Shown: in pieces, positions 8,538-17,223 of the stretch
Position numbering within the stretch: the stretch's first letter is position 1
Layout of the letters: each line of letters opens with the position of its first letter
NCBI GenBank assembly: GCA_009921765.1
Contig: RFXC01000040.1
Location: 1-23,849 of the forward strand
Origin: Betaproteobacteria bacterium
GTDB lineage: Bacteria > Pseudomonadota > Gammaproteobacteria > Burkholderiales > Burkholderiaceae
Direction: 5' to 3'
Length of the DNA: 23,849 nucleotides
Translations under genes and position numbers: made by a program
The notes under the pieces: model-generated
What the model was told of the DNA's origin: nothing
Database searches by the model: none
The model's input: only the letters and a program-made list of their open reading frames with translations

Positions 8538-10403
8538 TCAGGAAACTCGAGCGGTCTGCGCAAGACCGGGCGAGGGGTTGGGGACAGTCGGAGCGGCGCT
8601 GCGCGTGGCCAGGTAGCCGCGCCAGCCACCAAAAGCGGATATGTCCGTCGCACCGTGAAGGCCGGCGGCCTCGCAGAGAAAACCATGCACGCGCTCGCCG
8701 TTCGCAAGCTCGACCGTGCCCAGCCCCAGCGGTGAAGGGATCAGCGCAAGAAAGCTACCGACCTCGGTCACGGGCACATTCCAGACCTCGACATCCAGCG
8801 CAACGCCGTGTTCGTCGACCCGGACCATGCCTGGCCGCGCAGGCGCCGCACCTGCGAGCGCATAAAGCCGGTAGCGGGGAGCGGTTTGGGTCCGCTCCCG
8901 AAGTACGGCTCGTCGCTCGGTCAGCTGCCGGTTGAGCGGCAGACCCGACATGTGGGCGCCCACTGCAGCGATCGGCATGGTTGCCTCGACTGCGGGCGCG
9001 GGATGGGGCGGGGACTCGTCGGGTGCACGCTGCGTGAAGGCTGCCTCCCACGTGCGGGCCCAGTGCGCGAGCGCTGCATCATCATTGGCGCGTGCAATAA
9101 ACGTGACACCGAACGGCAGGCCGGTGGCGCTCAGCCCGCCGGGGACGGCAAGCGCGCACCAGCCGAGCAGGTTCACAAAATTGGTGAACTGGCCCAGTTC
9201 GGCGTTGACGCCAATCGGGTCAGCGGCCAGCGCCGCATGACTGGGATGGCGAGGGGCAGTAGGCACCATGAGAATGTCGGCATCGGCCCACAGTGCGTTG
9301 AGGGCCTGGCGTGCACGCTGCAACTGGTACTGCGCCTGGAAAGTTGCCACAGCGTCAAACTGGCGGGCCCGCCCGATCACGGCCGCCACGGTGGGATCCA
9401 TTGCCTCGGGCTGCGACTCGATGAGCGTGCGCACCACCGAGTAGCGCTCGGCCACCCAGGGCCCCTCATAGAGCAGTCGTGCCACCTGATAAAGCGGTTC
9501 GAGATCGATCGGGGTCACCGAGTCAGCCAGGGGAGTGATGGTCTCGAGCGCGCGCGCCCAGCCCGCGCCGTATCCGTCATGCGCAAGCGCCAGCCCCTCC
9601 GGCACCAGCACCCGCGGCCTGACGCCTTCAAAGCGCGCCCGCCCGGGGAGGAACGCGGAATATTCGTCGGCCGTGTCGGCGCCCTCGATCACGGCAAGCA
9701 CTGCGGCGGCATCGTCCACGGTATGCGCAAAGATCGACACACAATCCAGCGTGCGACAGGCGGGCAATACACCCGCTGTGCTGACCCGCCCCGGCGTAGG
9801 CTTCAAACCCACCAGACCGTTGAAGCCCGCTGGAATCCGACCCGAGCCCGCCGTGTCGGTTCCGAGTGCAAACAGCACCTCACCGCGCGCCACCGCCACC
9901 GCCGAGCCTGAACTTGATCCACCGCTGACGTGCGGCGGGCTGCATACGCTGGAGGGCGCACCGAACGGCGACCGCGCCCCCACCAGGCCGGTGGCGAACT
10001 GGTCGAGGTTGGTCTTGCCAAACAACACCGCACCGGCATCGAGCAGCTTTTGCACCACGGTGGCGCTTTGTTCCGGCGTCTTGGCGAAGGCCGGACACGC
10101 CGCCGTGGTCGGCATGCCGGCGGCGTCGATGTTGTCCTTGACCGCAAAGGGCATTCCGAAAAGCGGGTAGGCAGCGATCAGTGCCGCGCGGTCGGCGGAC
10201 TGTCTCGACAGCGCATTCAGCGCGTCGATCCGCTCGGCGAGCGCGGGCAAATCGGCGAGGTGAATCCAGGCGGCAGGCGCCCGATCCGCGGCGAGCCGGG
10301 CATGACGCGCGCGGAGCAGTGCGCCGACGTCGGCGCCCGCGAGCAGCGCGGCCCGCCAGGCACGCAAATCGATCAATCGAGCTTCGTCAACAGCAAGAGA
10401 CAT
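8538..10403 (-). CDS. atzF: allophanate hydrolase
   Basis: Cytoplasmic amidase of 621 residues that hydrolyses allophanate, giving ammonia and CO2. The amidase-signature catalytic residues are visible as Lys89 (FAVKDNID), Ser163 in VSGGSSSGS and Ser187 in TDTAGSGRIPAGF; they keep the spacing of the AtzF triad from Pseudomonas ADP, each shifted by two. The C-terminal 150 or so residues are the specific AtzF C-terminal domain: VGAHMSGLPLNRQLTERRA, PRYRLYALAG, DVEVWNVPV, GLGTVELANG, HGFLCEAAG and DISAFGGWRGYLA. This domain separates it from GatA and other amidases. The ATG at 10403 is preferred over the far upstream 10790 because homology starts there. Its Shine-Dalgarno is poor. It is the first gene of the transporter operon. 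Urea carboxylase, biuret hydrolase and cyanuric-acid genes are absent from the window. Confidence 0.93.
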   Translation of the reverse strand: MSLAVDEARLIDLRAWRAALLAGADVGALLRARHARLAADRAPAAWIHLADLPALAERIDALNALSRQSADRAALIAAYPLFGMPFAVKDNIDAAGMPTTAACPAFAKTPEQSATVVQKLLDAGAVLFGKTNLDQFATGLVGARSPFGAPSSVCSPPHVSGGSSSGSAVAVARGEVLFALGTDTAGSGRIPAGFNGLVGLKPTPGRVSTAGVLPACRTLDCVSIFAHTVDDAAAVLAVIEGADTADEYSAFLPGRARFEGVRPRVLVPEGLALAHDGYGAGWARALETITPLADSVTPIDLEPLYQVARLLYEGPWVAERYSVVRTLIESQPEAMDPTVAAVIGRARQFDAVATFQAQYQLQRARQALNALWADADILMVPTAPRHPSHAALAADPIGVNAELGQFTNFVNLLGWCALAVPGGLSATGLPFGVTFIARANDDAALAHWARTWEAAFTQRAPDESPPHPAPAVEATMPIAAVGAHMSGLPLNRQLTERRAVLRERTQTAPRYRLYALAGAAPARPGMVRVDEHGVALDVEVWNVPVTEVGSFLALIPSPLGLGTVELANGERVHGFLCEAAGLHGATDISAFGGWRGYLATRSAAPTVPNPSPGLAQTARVS

Positions 10404-10586
10404 GGGATTCGAACCAGAATGGTGCACAATGTTGTATACAAGCTTGGACGCATGCAGAACTCGTGCCAGCCGAATATGGCGAAGGGGCAGTCGGCCATTG
10501 CATGCCGGCCCTGCGGCCGGACGCTCCGGGCCATCCGACAGCGAACCCGCTAAACTCGAGGGTTTCCCAGAGCCCGGTTCCCAGTC
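10404..10586. other. divergent intergenic region between atzF and leuS
   Basis: This 183-bp gap holds the control regions of two divergent genes. Besides the operator at 10427-10446, the plus strand shows TAAACT at 10551-10556, a plausible leuS -10 box without a recognisable -35, and a GC-rich dyad CCGGCC/GGCCGG at 10505-10520. No RNA gene or small open frame here looks real. The leuS ATG lacks a strong Shine-Dalgarno. Confidence 0.5.
10427..10446. promoter_or_regulatory. palindromic GntR/FCD-type operator overlapping the atzF promoter
   Basis: The perfect 10-bp palindrome TTGTATACAA occupies 10432-10441 and extends as an imperfect 20-bp dyad (CAA...TTG outer arms) over 10427-10446. FadR-subfamily GntR proteins commonly bind t-GT-n-AC-a type palindromes, and this match is close to that consensus. 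It ends 28 bp before the atzF start codon. A candidate -10 box on the minus strand (TATACA, 10438-10433) lies inside the palindrome, so a bound protein would block transcription. No good -35 is visible. The likely binder is the GntR protein encoded at 2245-2952 (inference from co-localisation). Confidence 0.6.
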
Positions 10587-13253
10587 ATGCAAGAGAAGTA
10601 CGACGCAGGCGCGATCGAGCGCGCCGCCCAACAGCACTGGCAGTCGATCGACGCCTATCGTGCGATCGAACACGACCCACGCTTCCCGAAGGGCAAGTTC
10701 TATGCATGCTCCATGCTGCCCTACCCGTCGGGCAAGCTTCACATGGGCCATGTTCGCAACTACACCATCAACGATGTGATGTACCGGCACCTGCGCATGC
10801 AGGGCTGGAACGTGCTCATGCCCATGGGATGGGATGCCTTCGGCCTGCCGGCCGAAAACGCTGCAATGAAGAACAACGTAGCGCCAGCGAAATGGACCTG
10901 GGACAACATCGCTTATATGAAGAAGCAGATGCTGGCGATGGGTCTGGCAATTGACTGGAGCCGCGAGGTCGCCACCTGCTCACCCGATTACTACCGCTGG
11001 AATCAGTGGCTGTTCCTCAAGATGCTCGAACACGGCATCGCTTACCTGAAGAACGGTATCGTCAACTGGGATCCAGTCGACCAGACCGTGCTCGCCAACG
11101 AGCAGGTGATCGATGGCCGCGGATGGCGCTCGGGCGCGGTGGTGGAAAAGCGCGAGATCCCCATGTACTACCTGGGCATCACCCGCTACGCCGACGAACT
11201 GCTCTCCGATCTGTCAGGCCTGGGCTGGCCAGAGCGGGTCAAGGTGATGCAGGAAAACTGGATCAGCCGCTCGACCGGCGTTCGGTTTGCATTCCCGCAC
11301 GACATTCGCGATGCCGCGGGCCAACTGGTGGGCGATGGCAAGCTCTATGTGTTCACGACGCGCGCCGACACCATCATGGGTGTCACCTTCGTGGCGGTCG
11401 CCCCGGAACATCCGCTCGCTGCGGTCGCCGCGGCACGCAATCCCGATATCGCTGCATTCATTGATGCCTGCAAGCAGGGGGGTGTCACCGAGGCCGAGCT
11501 TGCCACCCGCGACAAGGACGGCGTTCCCACTGGACTTTCCGTCGCCCACCCGCTGACCGGCGAGCCGATCGAGGTGTGGGTTGGCAACTATGTGCTCTAC
11601 AGCTACGGCGATGGCGCAGTCATGGGTGTGCCGGCGCACGACGAGCGCGACTTCGCGTTCGCCCGCAAATTCGGTCTGCCGATTCGGCAGGTCATTGGAA
11701 TTGACGGCGAGGATTTTCACCAGGACACCTGGCAGCCCTGGTACGAAGACAAGCAGCGAGGACACTGTGTGCAGTCCGGCCGCTACGACGGGCTGGCCTT
11801 TCAAGCCGCGATCGAGGCTATCGCCGGTGATCTGGCGGCCAAGGGCCTGGGCGAAAAGCGCATCCAGTACCGGCTGCGCGACTGGGGCATTTCGCGCCAG
11901 CGTTACTGGGGTACGCCGATCCCCATCATCCACTGCGGCGACTGCGGTGCGGTGCCCGTGCCCTATGAACAGCTGCCCGTGGTGTTGCCCGAAGATCTGG
12001 TGCCCGACGGCAGCGGCAACCCGCTTGCCCGGAATGAGGCGTTCCTGCGCTGCGCGTGTCCAAAATGCGGCAAGCCCGCGCGCCGCGAAACCGACACCAT
12101 GGACACCTTCATCGATTCATCCTGGTACTACATGCGCTACTGCTCGCCTGGCAACGATCAGGCAATGGTCGACGCGCGCAACGACTACTGGATGCCGATG
12201 GATCAATACATCGGCGGCATCGAGCATGCGGTGCTGCACCTTCTCTACGCGCGATTCTGGACCAAGGTGATGCGGGACATCACCGGCGACTTTCCGGGCG
12301 ACGCATCGCGCGGACTGGTGAAATTCGACGAACCCTTCTCGAATCTTCTCTGCCAGGGCATGGTGCTGAACCACATCTATTTCAGGAAGGCCGAGAAGGG
12401 TGGCACCGAATACTTCTGGCCTGATGACGTTGAAAACGTCCACGACGCGCGCGGCCAGGTCACTGGCGCACGCCTCAAGTCCGATGGCAGCGCCATCGAG
12501 TACGGCGGCGTGGGCACAATGAGCAAGAGCAAGAACAACGGGGTCGATCCGCAATCGCTCATCGACCAGTATGGCGCCGATACCGCGCGTCTGTTCGTCA
12601 TGTTCGCGTCGCCCCCAGAGCAGACGCTCGAGTGGTCCGGCACTGGCGTCGAGGGCGCGCACCGGTTCCTGCGCCGGCTCTGGACTGCTGCCCACAACCG
12701 TCACGCCGCGGTGGCGCGCGCCGACGGCGCGATCCCGGCTGCGCTCGACGATGCCCAGCGGGCGCTGCGCAGGGAAATTCACGCGATTCTCAGGCAGGCC
12801 GACTACGACTACCAGCGCAAGCAGTACAACACGGTGGTGTCGGCCGCCATGAAGATGCTGAACGCGATTGAAGGCGCAAAGCTCGCCGACTCGCCCGCCA
12901 GCGACACGGTGCTTGCCGAATGCCTGTCCATTCTCATCCGGGCGCTCTATCCGGTGGTGCCGCACATCACCCACGCGCTGTGGGTCGAGCTGGGCTTTGC
13001 CGCGCGCCACGGTGACCTGCTCGACGCAGGCTGGCCAACGGTCGACGAGTCGGCCCTGCAACAGGACCGCATCGAGCTTGTGCTGCAGATCAACGGCAAG
13101 GTGCGGGGCAGCGTGTCGGTTGACGCCACGGCCGATCGGACCGCCATCGAAGCCGCTGCCCTGGCAAGCGACATTTTCCTGCGCCATGCCGAGGGCCGCA
13201 CCGCGAAGAAAGTGATTGTGGTGCCGGGCCGGCTGGTCAACGTGGTGATCTGA
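10587..13253 (+). CDS. leuS: leucyl-tRNA synthetase
   Basis: Class I aminoacyl-tRNA synthetase that charges tRNA-Leu; 888 residues against 860 in E. coli. The HIGH signature is [15 protein letters not shown] (HMGH at 52-55) and the KMSKS loop is [10 protein letters not shown] (MSKS at about 645-648). The CP1 editing domain contains [21 protein letters not shown] and [17 protein letters not shown] with the conserved Asp. A zinc-ribbon-like set is present (HCGDCG near 450 and [10 protein letters not shown] near 490), followed by [13 protein letters not shown], typical of bacterial LeuRS. The C-terminal domain ends [12 protein letters not shown]...[15 protein letters not shown]. It opens the leuS-lptE-holA-proA series found in betaproteobacteria; the next gene starts 16 bp later. 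Confidence 0.98.
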   Translation: MQEKYDAGAIERAAQQHWQSIDAYRAIEHDPRFPKGKFYACSMLPYPSGKLHMGHVRNYTINDVMYRHLRMQGWNVLMPMGWDAFGLPAENAAMKNNVAPAKWTWDNIAYMKKQMLAMGLAIDWSREVATCSPDYYRWNQWLFLKMLEHGIAYLKNGIVNWDPVDQTVLANEQVIDGRGWRSGAVVEKREIPMYYLGITRYADELLSDLSGLGWPERVKVMQENWISRSTGVRFAFPHDIRDAAGQLVGDGKLYVFTTRADTIMGVTFVAVAPEHPLAAVAAARNPDIAAFIDACKQGGVTEAELATRDKDGVPTGLSVAHPLTGEPIEVWVGNYVLYSYGDGAVMGVPAHDERDFAFARKFGLPIRQVIGIDGEDFHQDTWQPWYEDKQRGHCVQSGRYDGLAFQAAIEAIAGDLAAKGLGEKRIQYRLRDWGISRQRYWGTPIPIIHCGDCGAVPVPYEQLPVVLPEDLVPDGSGNPLARNEAFLRCACPKCGKPARRETDTMDTFIDSSWYYMRYCSPGNDQAMVDARNDYWMPMDQYIGGIEHAVLHLLYARFWTKVMRDITGDFPGDASRGLVKFDEPFSNLLCQGMVLNHIYFRKAEKGGTEYFWPDDVENVHDARGQVTGARLKSDGSAIEYGGVGTMSKSKNNGVDPQSLIDQYGADTARLFVMFASPPEQTLEWSGTGVEGAHRFLRRLWTAAHNRHAAVARADGAIPAALDDAQRALRREIHAILRQADYDYQRKQYNTVVSAAMKMLNAIEGAKLADSPASDTVLAECLSILIRALYPVVPHITHALWVELGFAARHGDLLDAGWPTVDESALQQDRIELVLQINGKVRGSVSVDATADRTAIEAAALASDIFLRHAEGRTAKKVIVVPGRLVNVVI

Positions 13254-13269
13254 GGCCAGGCTGCCCGCC

Positions 13270-13797
13270 TTGATACGTGCCACCCCCACCCTGCCGGATG
13301 CTGCGCGGCGGTGCGCGCTGATGGTTGCCGGCGCCACGCTCGCCGCGCTGGGGGGATGTGGCTTCCAGCTGCGCGGGGCAGCCCAGCTCCCGTTTCGCAA
13401 GCTCTACTCGGGCTTTGCGCGCAACTCCGCCATCGGTTCCGAGTTGCGTGCGCTCATCCGGGTAAACAGCGACACCACGATCGTTGAACGGGTCGATGAA
13501 GCCGACGCGCGCTTAGAGGTGCTGTATGAGCGGCGGGAGCGCGAAATTGTGGGCTTCACCAGCACCGGGCGGCCACGCGAATACCAGTTGCGGCTTCGAA
13601 TCCGGGTGCGGGTCACCGATGCCAAGGGTCTGGAGTGGATGCCAGCGACCGAGCTTGTGTTGCGGCGTGAAATCACCTCGAGCGATATCGAGGTGGTCAA
13701 CCGTGCGCAGGAAGAAGAGCTGCTGTTCCGGGAGATGGAGTCTGATTTCGTCCAGCAGCTGCTGCGCAGACTGTCGGCGCTGAAGCCCAGAAGCTGA
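13270..13797 (+). CDS. lptE: LPS-assembly lipoprotein LptE
   Basis: Outer-membrane lipoprotein that plugs the LptD barrel and helps insert lipopolysaccharide. The 175-residue frame has a basic n-region (DAARRCAL), a hydrophobic stretch and the lipobox LGGC, followed by GFQLRGAAQLPF, the signature LptE start. A C-terminal RAQEEELLFREMESDFVQQLLRRLSAL matches the family. The start is uncertain: TTG at 13270 gives a normal signal peptide with positive charge, whereas the first ATG at 13321 would leave a signal of only about 12 residues with no charged n-region. No strong Shine-Dalgarno is visible for either. Gene order between leuS and holA supports the call. Confidence 0.9.
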   Translation: MIRATPTLPDAARRCALMVAGATLAALGGCGFQLRGAAQLPFRKLYSGFARNSAIGSELRALIRVNSDTTIVERVDEADARLEVLYERREREIVGFTSTGRPREYQLRLRIRVRVTDAKGLEWMPATELVLRREITSSDIEVVNRAQEEELLFREMESDFVQQLLRRLSALKPRS

Positions 13798-13803
13798 GCG
13801 GCC

Positions 13804-14826
13804 ATGGCGCAGGTTCGCCCCGATGCCCTCGAAGCGGCGCTTTCAAAGAAGGTCCCGGTGATCGCCTGGGTTTACGGCGACGAACCGTTGCTGATCCAGG
13901 AGGCGGCCGACTCGCTGCGCGCCGCCGCGCGTCGGGCGGGTGCGGAGGAGCGCCAGGTATTCGAGGTCGACCGGTTCTTCAAGACCGACCGGTTCGTCGC
14001 CGAGGCGGGGTCGCTGTCGCTCTTTGGCTCGGCACGATTACTGGAACTGCGTTTTGGCGGCAAACCCGGGAAGGAAATCGGGGAACTGATCGCGAGCACC
14101 GCCGAATCGGCCGATGCGTCGCTCAGGCTTCTGGTTCTGAGCGGCAAGCTTGATCGCACCACCACTGAAAGCGCCTGGTTTGGACGAATCGAACGGGCCG
14201 GGCTGATCGTGCCGGTTTATCCGGTTGAGCGGCGCGAACTGCCCCGCTGGATTGCCGGCCGCCTCGGGCGCCAGAAGCAGCGGGCGGATTCCGCAACCCT
14301 GGAACTCATCGCCGAGCGGGTCGAAGGCAACCTGCTTGCCGCGCATCAGGAAGTGAGCAAGCTCGGCCTCCTGTTTCCCGAAGGCGAAATCCCCGCAGCC
14401 CAGGCGCGCGCCGCGGTACTGAGCGTGGCCCGATACGACGCGTTCGATCTGGTTGACGCCATGCTGCTGGGAGACCGTGAGCGCACGCTCCGCAGCCTGG
14501 AGGGTCTGCATGCGGAGGGCGAGGCGCCGCCCCTCCTCATCTGGGCAATCAGCGATGCGGTGCGCACGCTCCTGCGCCTTCACGCGGCGCGCGCATCCGG
14601 ACTTGCGCTCGCGCAAGCGCTGCGCAGCGCGCGTATCTTCGGCGCACGCGAGCGCGCGTTCGAGGCGGCCGCCCGCCGTATTTCCATGGCCGACTGCGAG
14701 CAGGCCCTGCGGTCAGCAGCGCTCGCAGATAGAATCTTCAAAGGGGTTGGCGACGGCGATGCCTGGCTCGCCCTGGAGCGACTCGTGATGAGGCTGGCGG
14801 GCGTCCCGCTACCGGGAGACAACTGA
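13804..14826 (+). CDS. holA: DNA polymerase III delta subunit
   Basis: Delta is the clamp-opening subunit of the clamp-loader complex at the replication fork. The 340-residue product begins with the family pattern [25 protein letters not shown] and continues with [13 protein letters not shown] and [22 protein letters not shown]. The AAA+-like core has no ATP-binding Walker A, as expected for delta. Later features are [28 protein letters not shown] and the collar region ending [21 protein letters not shown]. It starts 6 bp after lptE and ends 4 bp before proA, so the genes are surely co-transcribed. Confidence 0.96.
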   Translation: MAQVRPDALEAALSKKVPVIAWVYGDEPLLIQEAADSLRAAARRAGAEERQVFEVDRFFKTDRFVAEAGSLSLFGSARLLELRFGGKPGKEIGELIASTAESADASLRLLVLSGKLDRTTTESAWFGRIERAGLIVPVYPVERRELPRWIAGRLGRQKQRADSATLELIAERVEGNLLAAHQEVSKLGLLFPEGEIPAAQARAAVLSVARYDAFDLVDAMLLGDRERTLRSLEGLHAEGEAPPLLIWAISDAVRTLLRLHAARASGLALAQALRSARIFGARERAFEAAARRISMADCEQALRSAALADRIFKGVGDGDAWLALERLVMRLAGVPLPGDN

Positions 14827-14830
14827 CATC

Positions 14831-16114
14831 GTGGACAAGCAGCCAATCGACAGCATCGCCTATGTTGATGACCTGGGTCGGCGCGCACGTGCAGCCGGTC
14901 GGGACATCGCACGTTCATCAACCGATGCCCGCAACCGCGCACTGACCGCAACCGCCGCGGCCATTCGCCGCGAGGCCGAAGCGCTGGCGCGCGCCAATCG
15001 GCTCGATCTGGAGGCCGCGCGCGCGGCCGGCCATGATCAGGCCTTCGTCGACCGGCTGGCCCTTACACCGCGCGTCATCCAGACCATGGCCGAGGGGCTC
15101 GAACAGATCGTGATGCTGCCCGACCCGGTCGGTGAAATCAGCGGGCTCAGCTACCGACCATCAGGAATCCAGGTCGGAAAAATGCGTGTGCCGCTGGGTG
15201 TGATCGGCATCATTTATGAATCCCGGCCCAACGTCACGATCGATGCTGCGGGGCTGTGCATCAAATCGGGGAACGCCACCATCCTGCGGGGCGGCTCCGA
15301 AGCCATCCACAGCAACCAGGCCCTGGCTGCACTCATCCGAGAGGGGCTCGCCGCCGCCGGTTTACCCGCCGACGCTGTACAGGTGGTTGACACCACCGAC
15401 CGCGCGGTGGTGGGCGCGCTGATCGCGGCCGAACGCTGGGTAGACGTCATCGTGCCGAGGGGCGGAAAGTCGCTCACCGAGCGCATCTCGCGCGAAGCGA
15501 AGGTGCCCGTCATCAGGCACCTGGACGGCATCTGTCATGTCTACATCGATGATCACGCCGACATCGACAAGGCCATCCGCATTGCCGATAACGCCAAGAC
15601 CCAGCGCTACTCGCCCTGCAACACCATGGAAACGCTGCTGGTTGCGCAATCGGTCGCCGAGCGCATCCTGCCGCCGCTTTGCCGCATTTATGCCGACAAG
15701 GGGGTCGAACTGCGCGGTGATGCCCACACCCGGGCGGTGCTTGGAAAGGTATCCATTGCGTGCGGCGAGGCCACCGAGGAAGACTGGCATACCGAATATC
15801 TGGCGCCCATTCTTTCGATCCGTGTCGTGGGCGGACTCGATGAGGCGATCGACCATATTGCGCGCTACGGCTCGCAGCACACCGATGCCATCGTGACCGA
15901 GCACCACGGCCATGCCATGCGTTTTCTGCGGGAAGTCGATTCGTCCTCGGTGATGATCAACGCCTCGACACGGTTTGCCGATGGGTTCGAGTACGGCCTG
16001 GGCGCCGAGATCGGCATCTCCACCAACAAACTGCATGCGCGCGGCCCGGTGGGCCTGGAAGGTCTCACCTCGCTCAAGTTCGTGGTGTTTGGCAGCGGAC
16101 AGATCCGCACCTGA
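14831..16114 (+). CDS. proA: gamma-glutamyl phosphate reductase
   Basis: NADPH-dependent enzyme of proline synthesis that reduces gamma-glutamyl phosphate to glutamate semialdehyde. It has 427 residues, close to the family norm of about 417. The aldehyde-dehydrogenase-like fold shows [43 protein letters not shown] and the catalytic cysteine at about residue 263 in [13 protein letters not shown]. The C-terminus reads [22 protein letters not shown] and [11 protein letters not shown]. The start is GTG at 14831, four bases after the holA stop, with GGGAG upstream. proC, the next step of the pathway, lies 5.5 kb downstream on the same strand, but proB is not here. Confidence 0.98.
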   Translation: MDKQPIDSIAYVDDLGRRARAAGRDIARSSTDARNRALTATAAAIRREAEALARANRLDLEAARAAGHDQAFVDRLALTPRVIQTMAEGLEQIVMLPDPVGEISGLSYRPSGIQVGKMRVPLGVIGIIYESRPNVTIDAAGLCIKSGNATILRGGSEAIHSNQALAALIREGLAAAGLPADAVQVVDTTDRAVVGALIAAERWVDVIVPRGGKSLTERISREAKVPVIRHLDGICHVYIDDHADIDKAIRIADNAKTQRYSPCNTMETLLVAQSVAERILPPLCRIYADKGVELRGDAHTRAVLGKVSIACGEATEEDWHTEYLAPILSIRVVGGLDEAIDHIARYGSQHTDAIVTEHHGHAMRFLREVDSSSVMINASTRFADGFEYGLGAEIGISTNKLHARGPVGLEGLTSLKFVVFGSGQIRT

Positions 16115-16158
16115 CCGCCCCGCTTCGGAGGCGCGCGGCTTCCAAAGGACTTCACCCG

Positions 16159-16590
16159 ATGAGCACCGGCTACCTCTGGATCAAAGCGCTTCACATCATC
16201 TTCATCACCAGCTGGTTCGCAGGGCTCTTCTATCTGCCCAGGATTTTCGTGAACCTCGCGATGGTTCCCGAAGCGGGAGACGAGCGTGAGCGCCTGCTGC
16301 TCATGGCCCGAAAGCTCTGGCGCTTCATGCAGCCGCTCATGGGTCTCGCCCTGCTTTTTGGCCTGTGGCTGTGGCTAGGCTATGGCGTGGGTGCAGGCAG
16401 CGGCTGGATGCACGCAAAGCTTGCCATCGTGCTTGTGCTTCTCGCCTATCACCATGTCTGCGGACGCCTGCTCAAGCGCCTTGCAAGCGGCACCGACAGC
16501 CATTCGCATGTGTGGTTTCGCTGGTTCAACGAAGCCCCGGTCATCCTGCTGGTGGTCTCGGTGATCCTTGTTGTCGTCAAACCGTTCTGA
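16159..16590 (+). CDS. hemJ: HemJ-family membrane protein (protoporphyrinogen IX oxidase)
   Basis: Small inner-membrane protein of 143 residues with four predicted helices. HemJ oxidises protoporphyrinogen IX to protoporphyrin IX in heme synthesis in bacteria lacking HemG or HemY. Visible family marks are the first helix WIKALHIIFITSWFAGLFYLP with its conserved His (about residue 12), the loop MARKLWRFMQP, GWMHAKLAIVLVLLAYHH, and the ending FRWFNEAPVILLVVSVILVVVKPF. AAGGA lies 10 nt before the ATG. Older annotations call this family UPF0093 or CopD-like; the closing FRWFNE...VVVKPF favours HemJ. Enzyme activity is inferred from the family. Confidence 0.88.
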   Translation: MSTGYLWIKALHIIFITSWFAGLFYLPRIFVNLAMVPEAGDERERLLLMARKLWRFMQPLMGLALLFGLWLWLGYGVGAGSGWMHAKLAIVLVLLAYHHVCGRLLKRLASGTDSHSHVWFRWFNEAPVILLVVSVILVVVKPF

Positions 16591-16607
16591 CTCCCGAGGA
16601 CACCTTC

Positions 16608-17222
16608 GTGCCCCACACGCTCGACTATTTCATGGCCCCGTCATCACCCTGGACCTACCTGGGCCATCGGCGACTGCGCGATCTGTGCGCGGGTCAGGCC
16701 ATTCCGATCCGGATGATGCCGATTGATCTGGGCAAGGTGTTCCCGCAATCGGGTGGGCTGCCGCTGCCCCAGCGCGCGCCCCAGCGGCAGGCTTACCGGC
16801 TGGTCGAGCTTGCGCGCTGGCGCGATATCACGGGACTCCCCCTCAACCTGCAGCCCCGATTCTTTCCTGTGAGCGGCGACGATGCCGCGCTCGTCCTGAT
16901 CGGCGCGCAACTGCATCATGGCGACCTGGCTGCGCTCGATCTGGCCGGGCGCGTGCTGAGTGCAGTCTGGGCCGAAGAGCGCAATATCGCCGACCCTCAG
17001 GTCATGGCCGCTCTGATCGCCGAAGCCGGCCTGGATGGGGAGGCCATTGTTGCCCGGCGTCCCGACGCCATCGTCCGCTACGAGGCCAACACGAAGGAGG
17101 CCATCGCCCGCCAGGTGTTTGGCGCTCCCTGGTATGTCTGGCAGGACGAACCGTTCTGGGGCCAGGATCGGCTCGACTTCCTTGAGCGGGCACTGGCCAG
17201 CCGCGTCGGCGCGCGCGGCTGA
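16608..17222 (+). CDS. DsbA-like thioredoxin-fold protein, 2-hydroxychromene-2-carboxylate isomerase/kappa-GST family
   Basis: A 204-residue cytoplasmic protein. The N-terminus TLDYFMAPSSPWTYLGHRRL resembles the glutathione-binding serine region of kappa-class GST/HCCA isomerases rather than a CxxC DsbA active site, and no CxxC is present. The family ending is clear: EAIARQVFGAPWYVWQDEPFWGQDRLDFLERAL. The start is GTG at 16608, supported by GAGGA at 7 nt spacing; the open frame upstream overlaps hemJ and has no homology. HCCA isomerase acts in naphthalene breakdown, but many relatives in genomes without that pathway have unknown substrates, and nothing nearby suggests aromatic catabolism. I would annotate the family only. 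Confidence 0.85.
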   Translation: MPHTLDYFMAPSSPWTYLGHRRLRDLCAGQAIPIRMMPIDLGKVFPQSGGLPLPQRAPQRQAYRLVELARWRDITGLPLNLQPRFFPVSGDDAALVLIGAQLHHGDLAALDLAGRVLSAVWAEERNIADPQVMAALIAEAGLDGEAIVARRPDAIVRYEANTKEAIARQVFGAPWYVWQDEPFWGQDRLDFLERALASRVGARG

Positions 17223-17223
17223 C

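Noticed and set aside
10404..10415. GGTTCGAATCCC on the minus strand, identical to a tRNA T-arm
   Set aside because: No acceptor stem, anticodon arm, D-arm or CCA end around it, and flanking bases do not complete the T-stem. Taken as a chance match; an old integration scar cannot be excluded but has no other support.
10505..10520. CCGGCC/GGCCGG hairpin upstream of leuS
   Set aside because: No T-tract on either strand and no conserved leader features; short GC-rich dyads are expected at this base composition.
12117..13400. 427-codon open frame antisense to leuS and lptE
   Set aside because: High-GC coding sequence often leaves long open antisense frames; the sense strand is an unmistakable LeuRS and the antisense product resembles no family.
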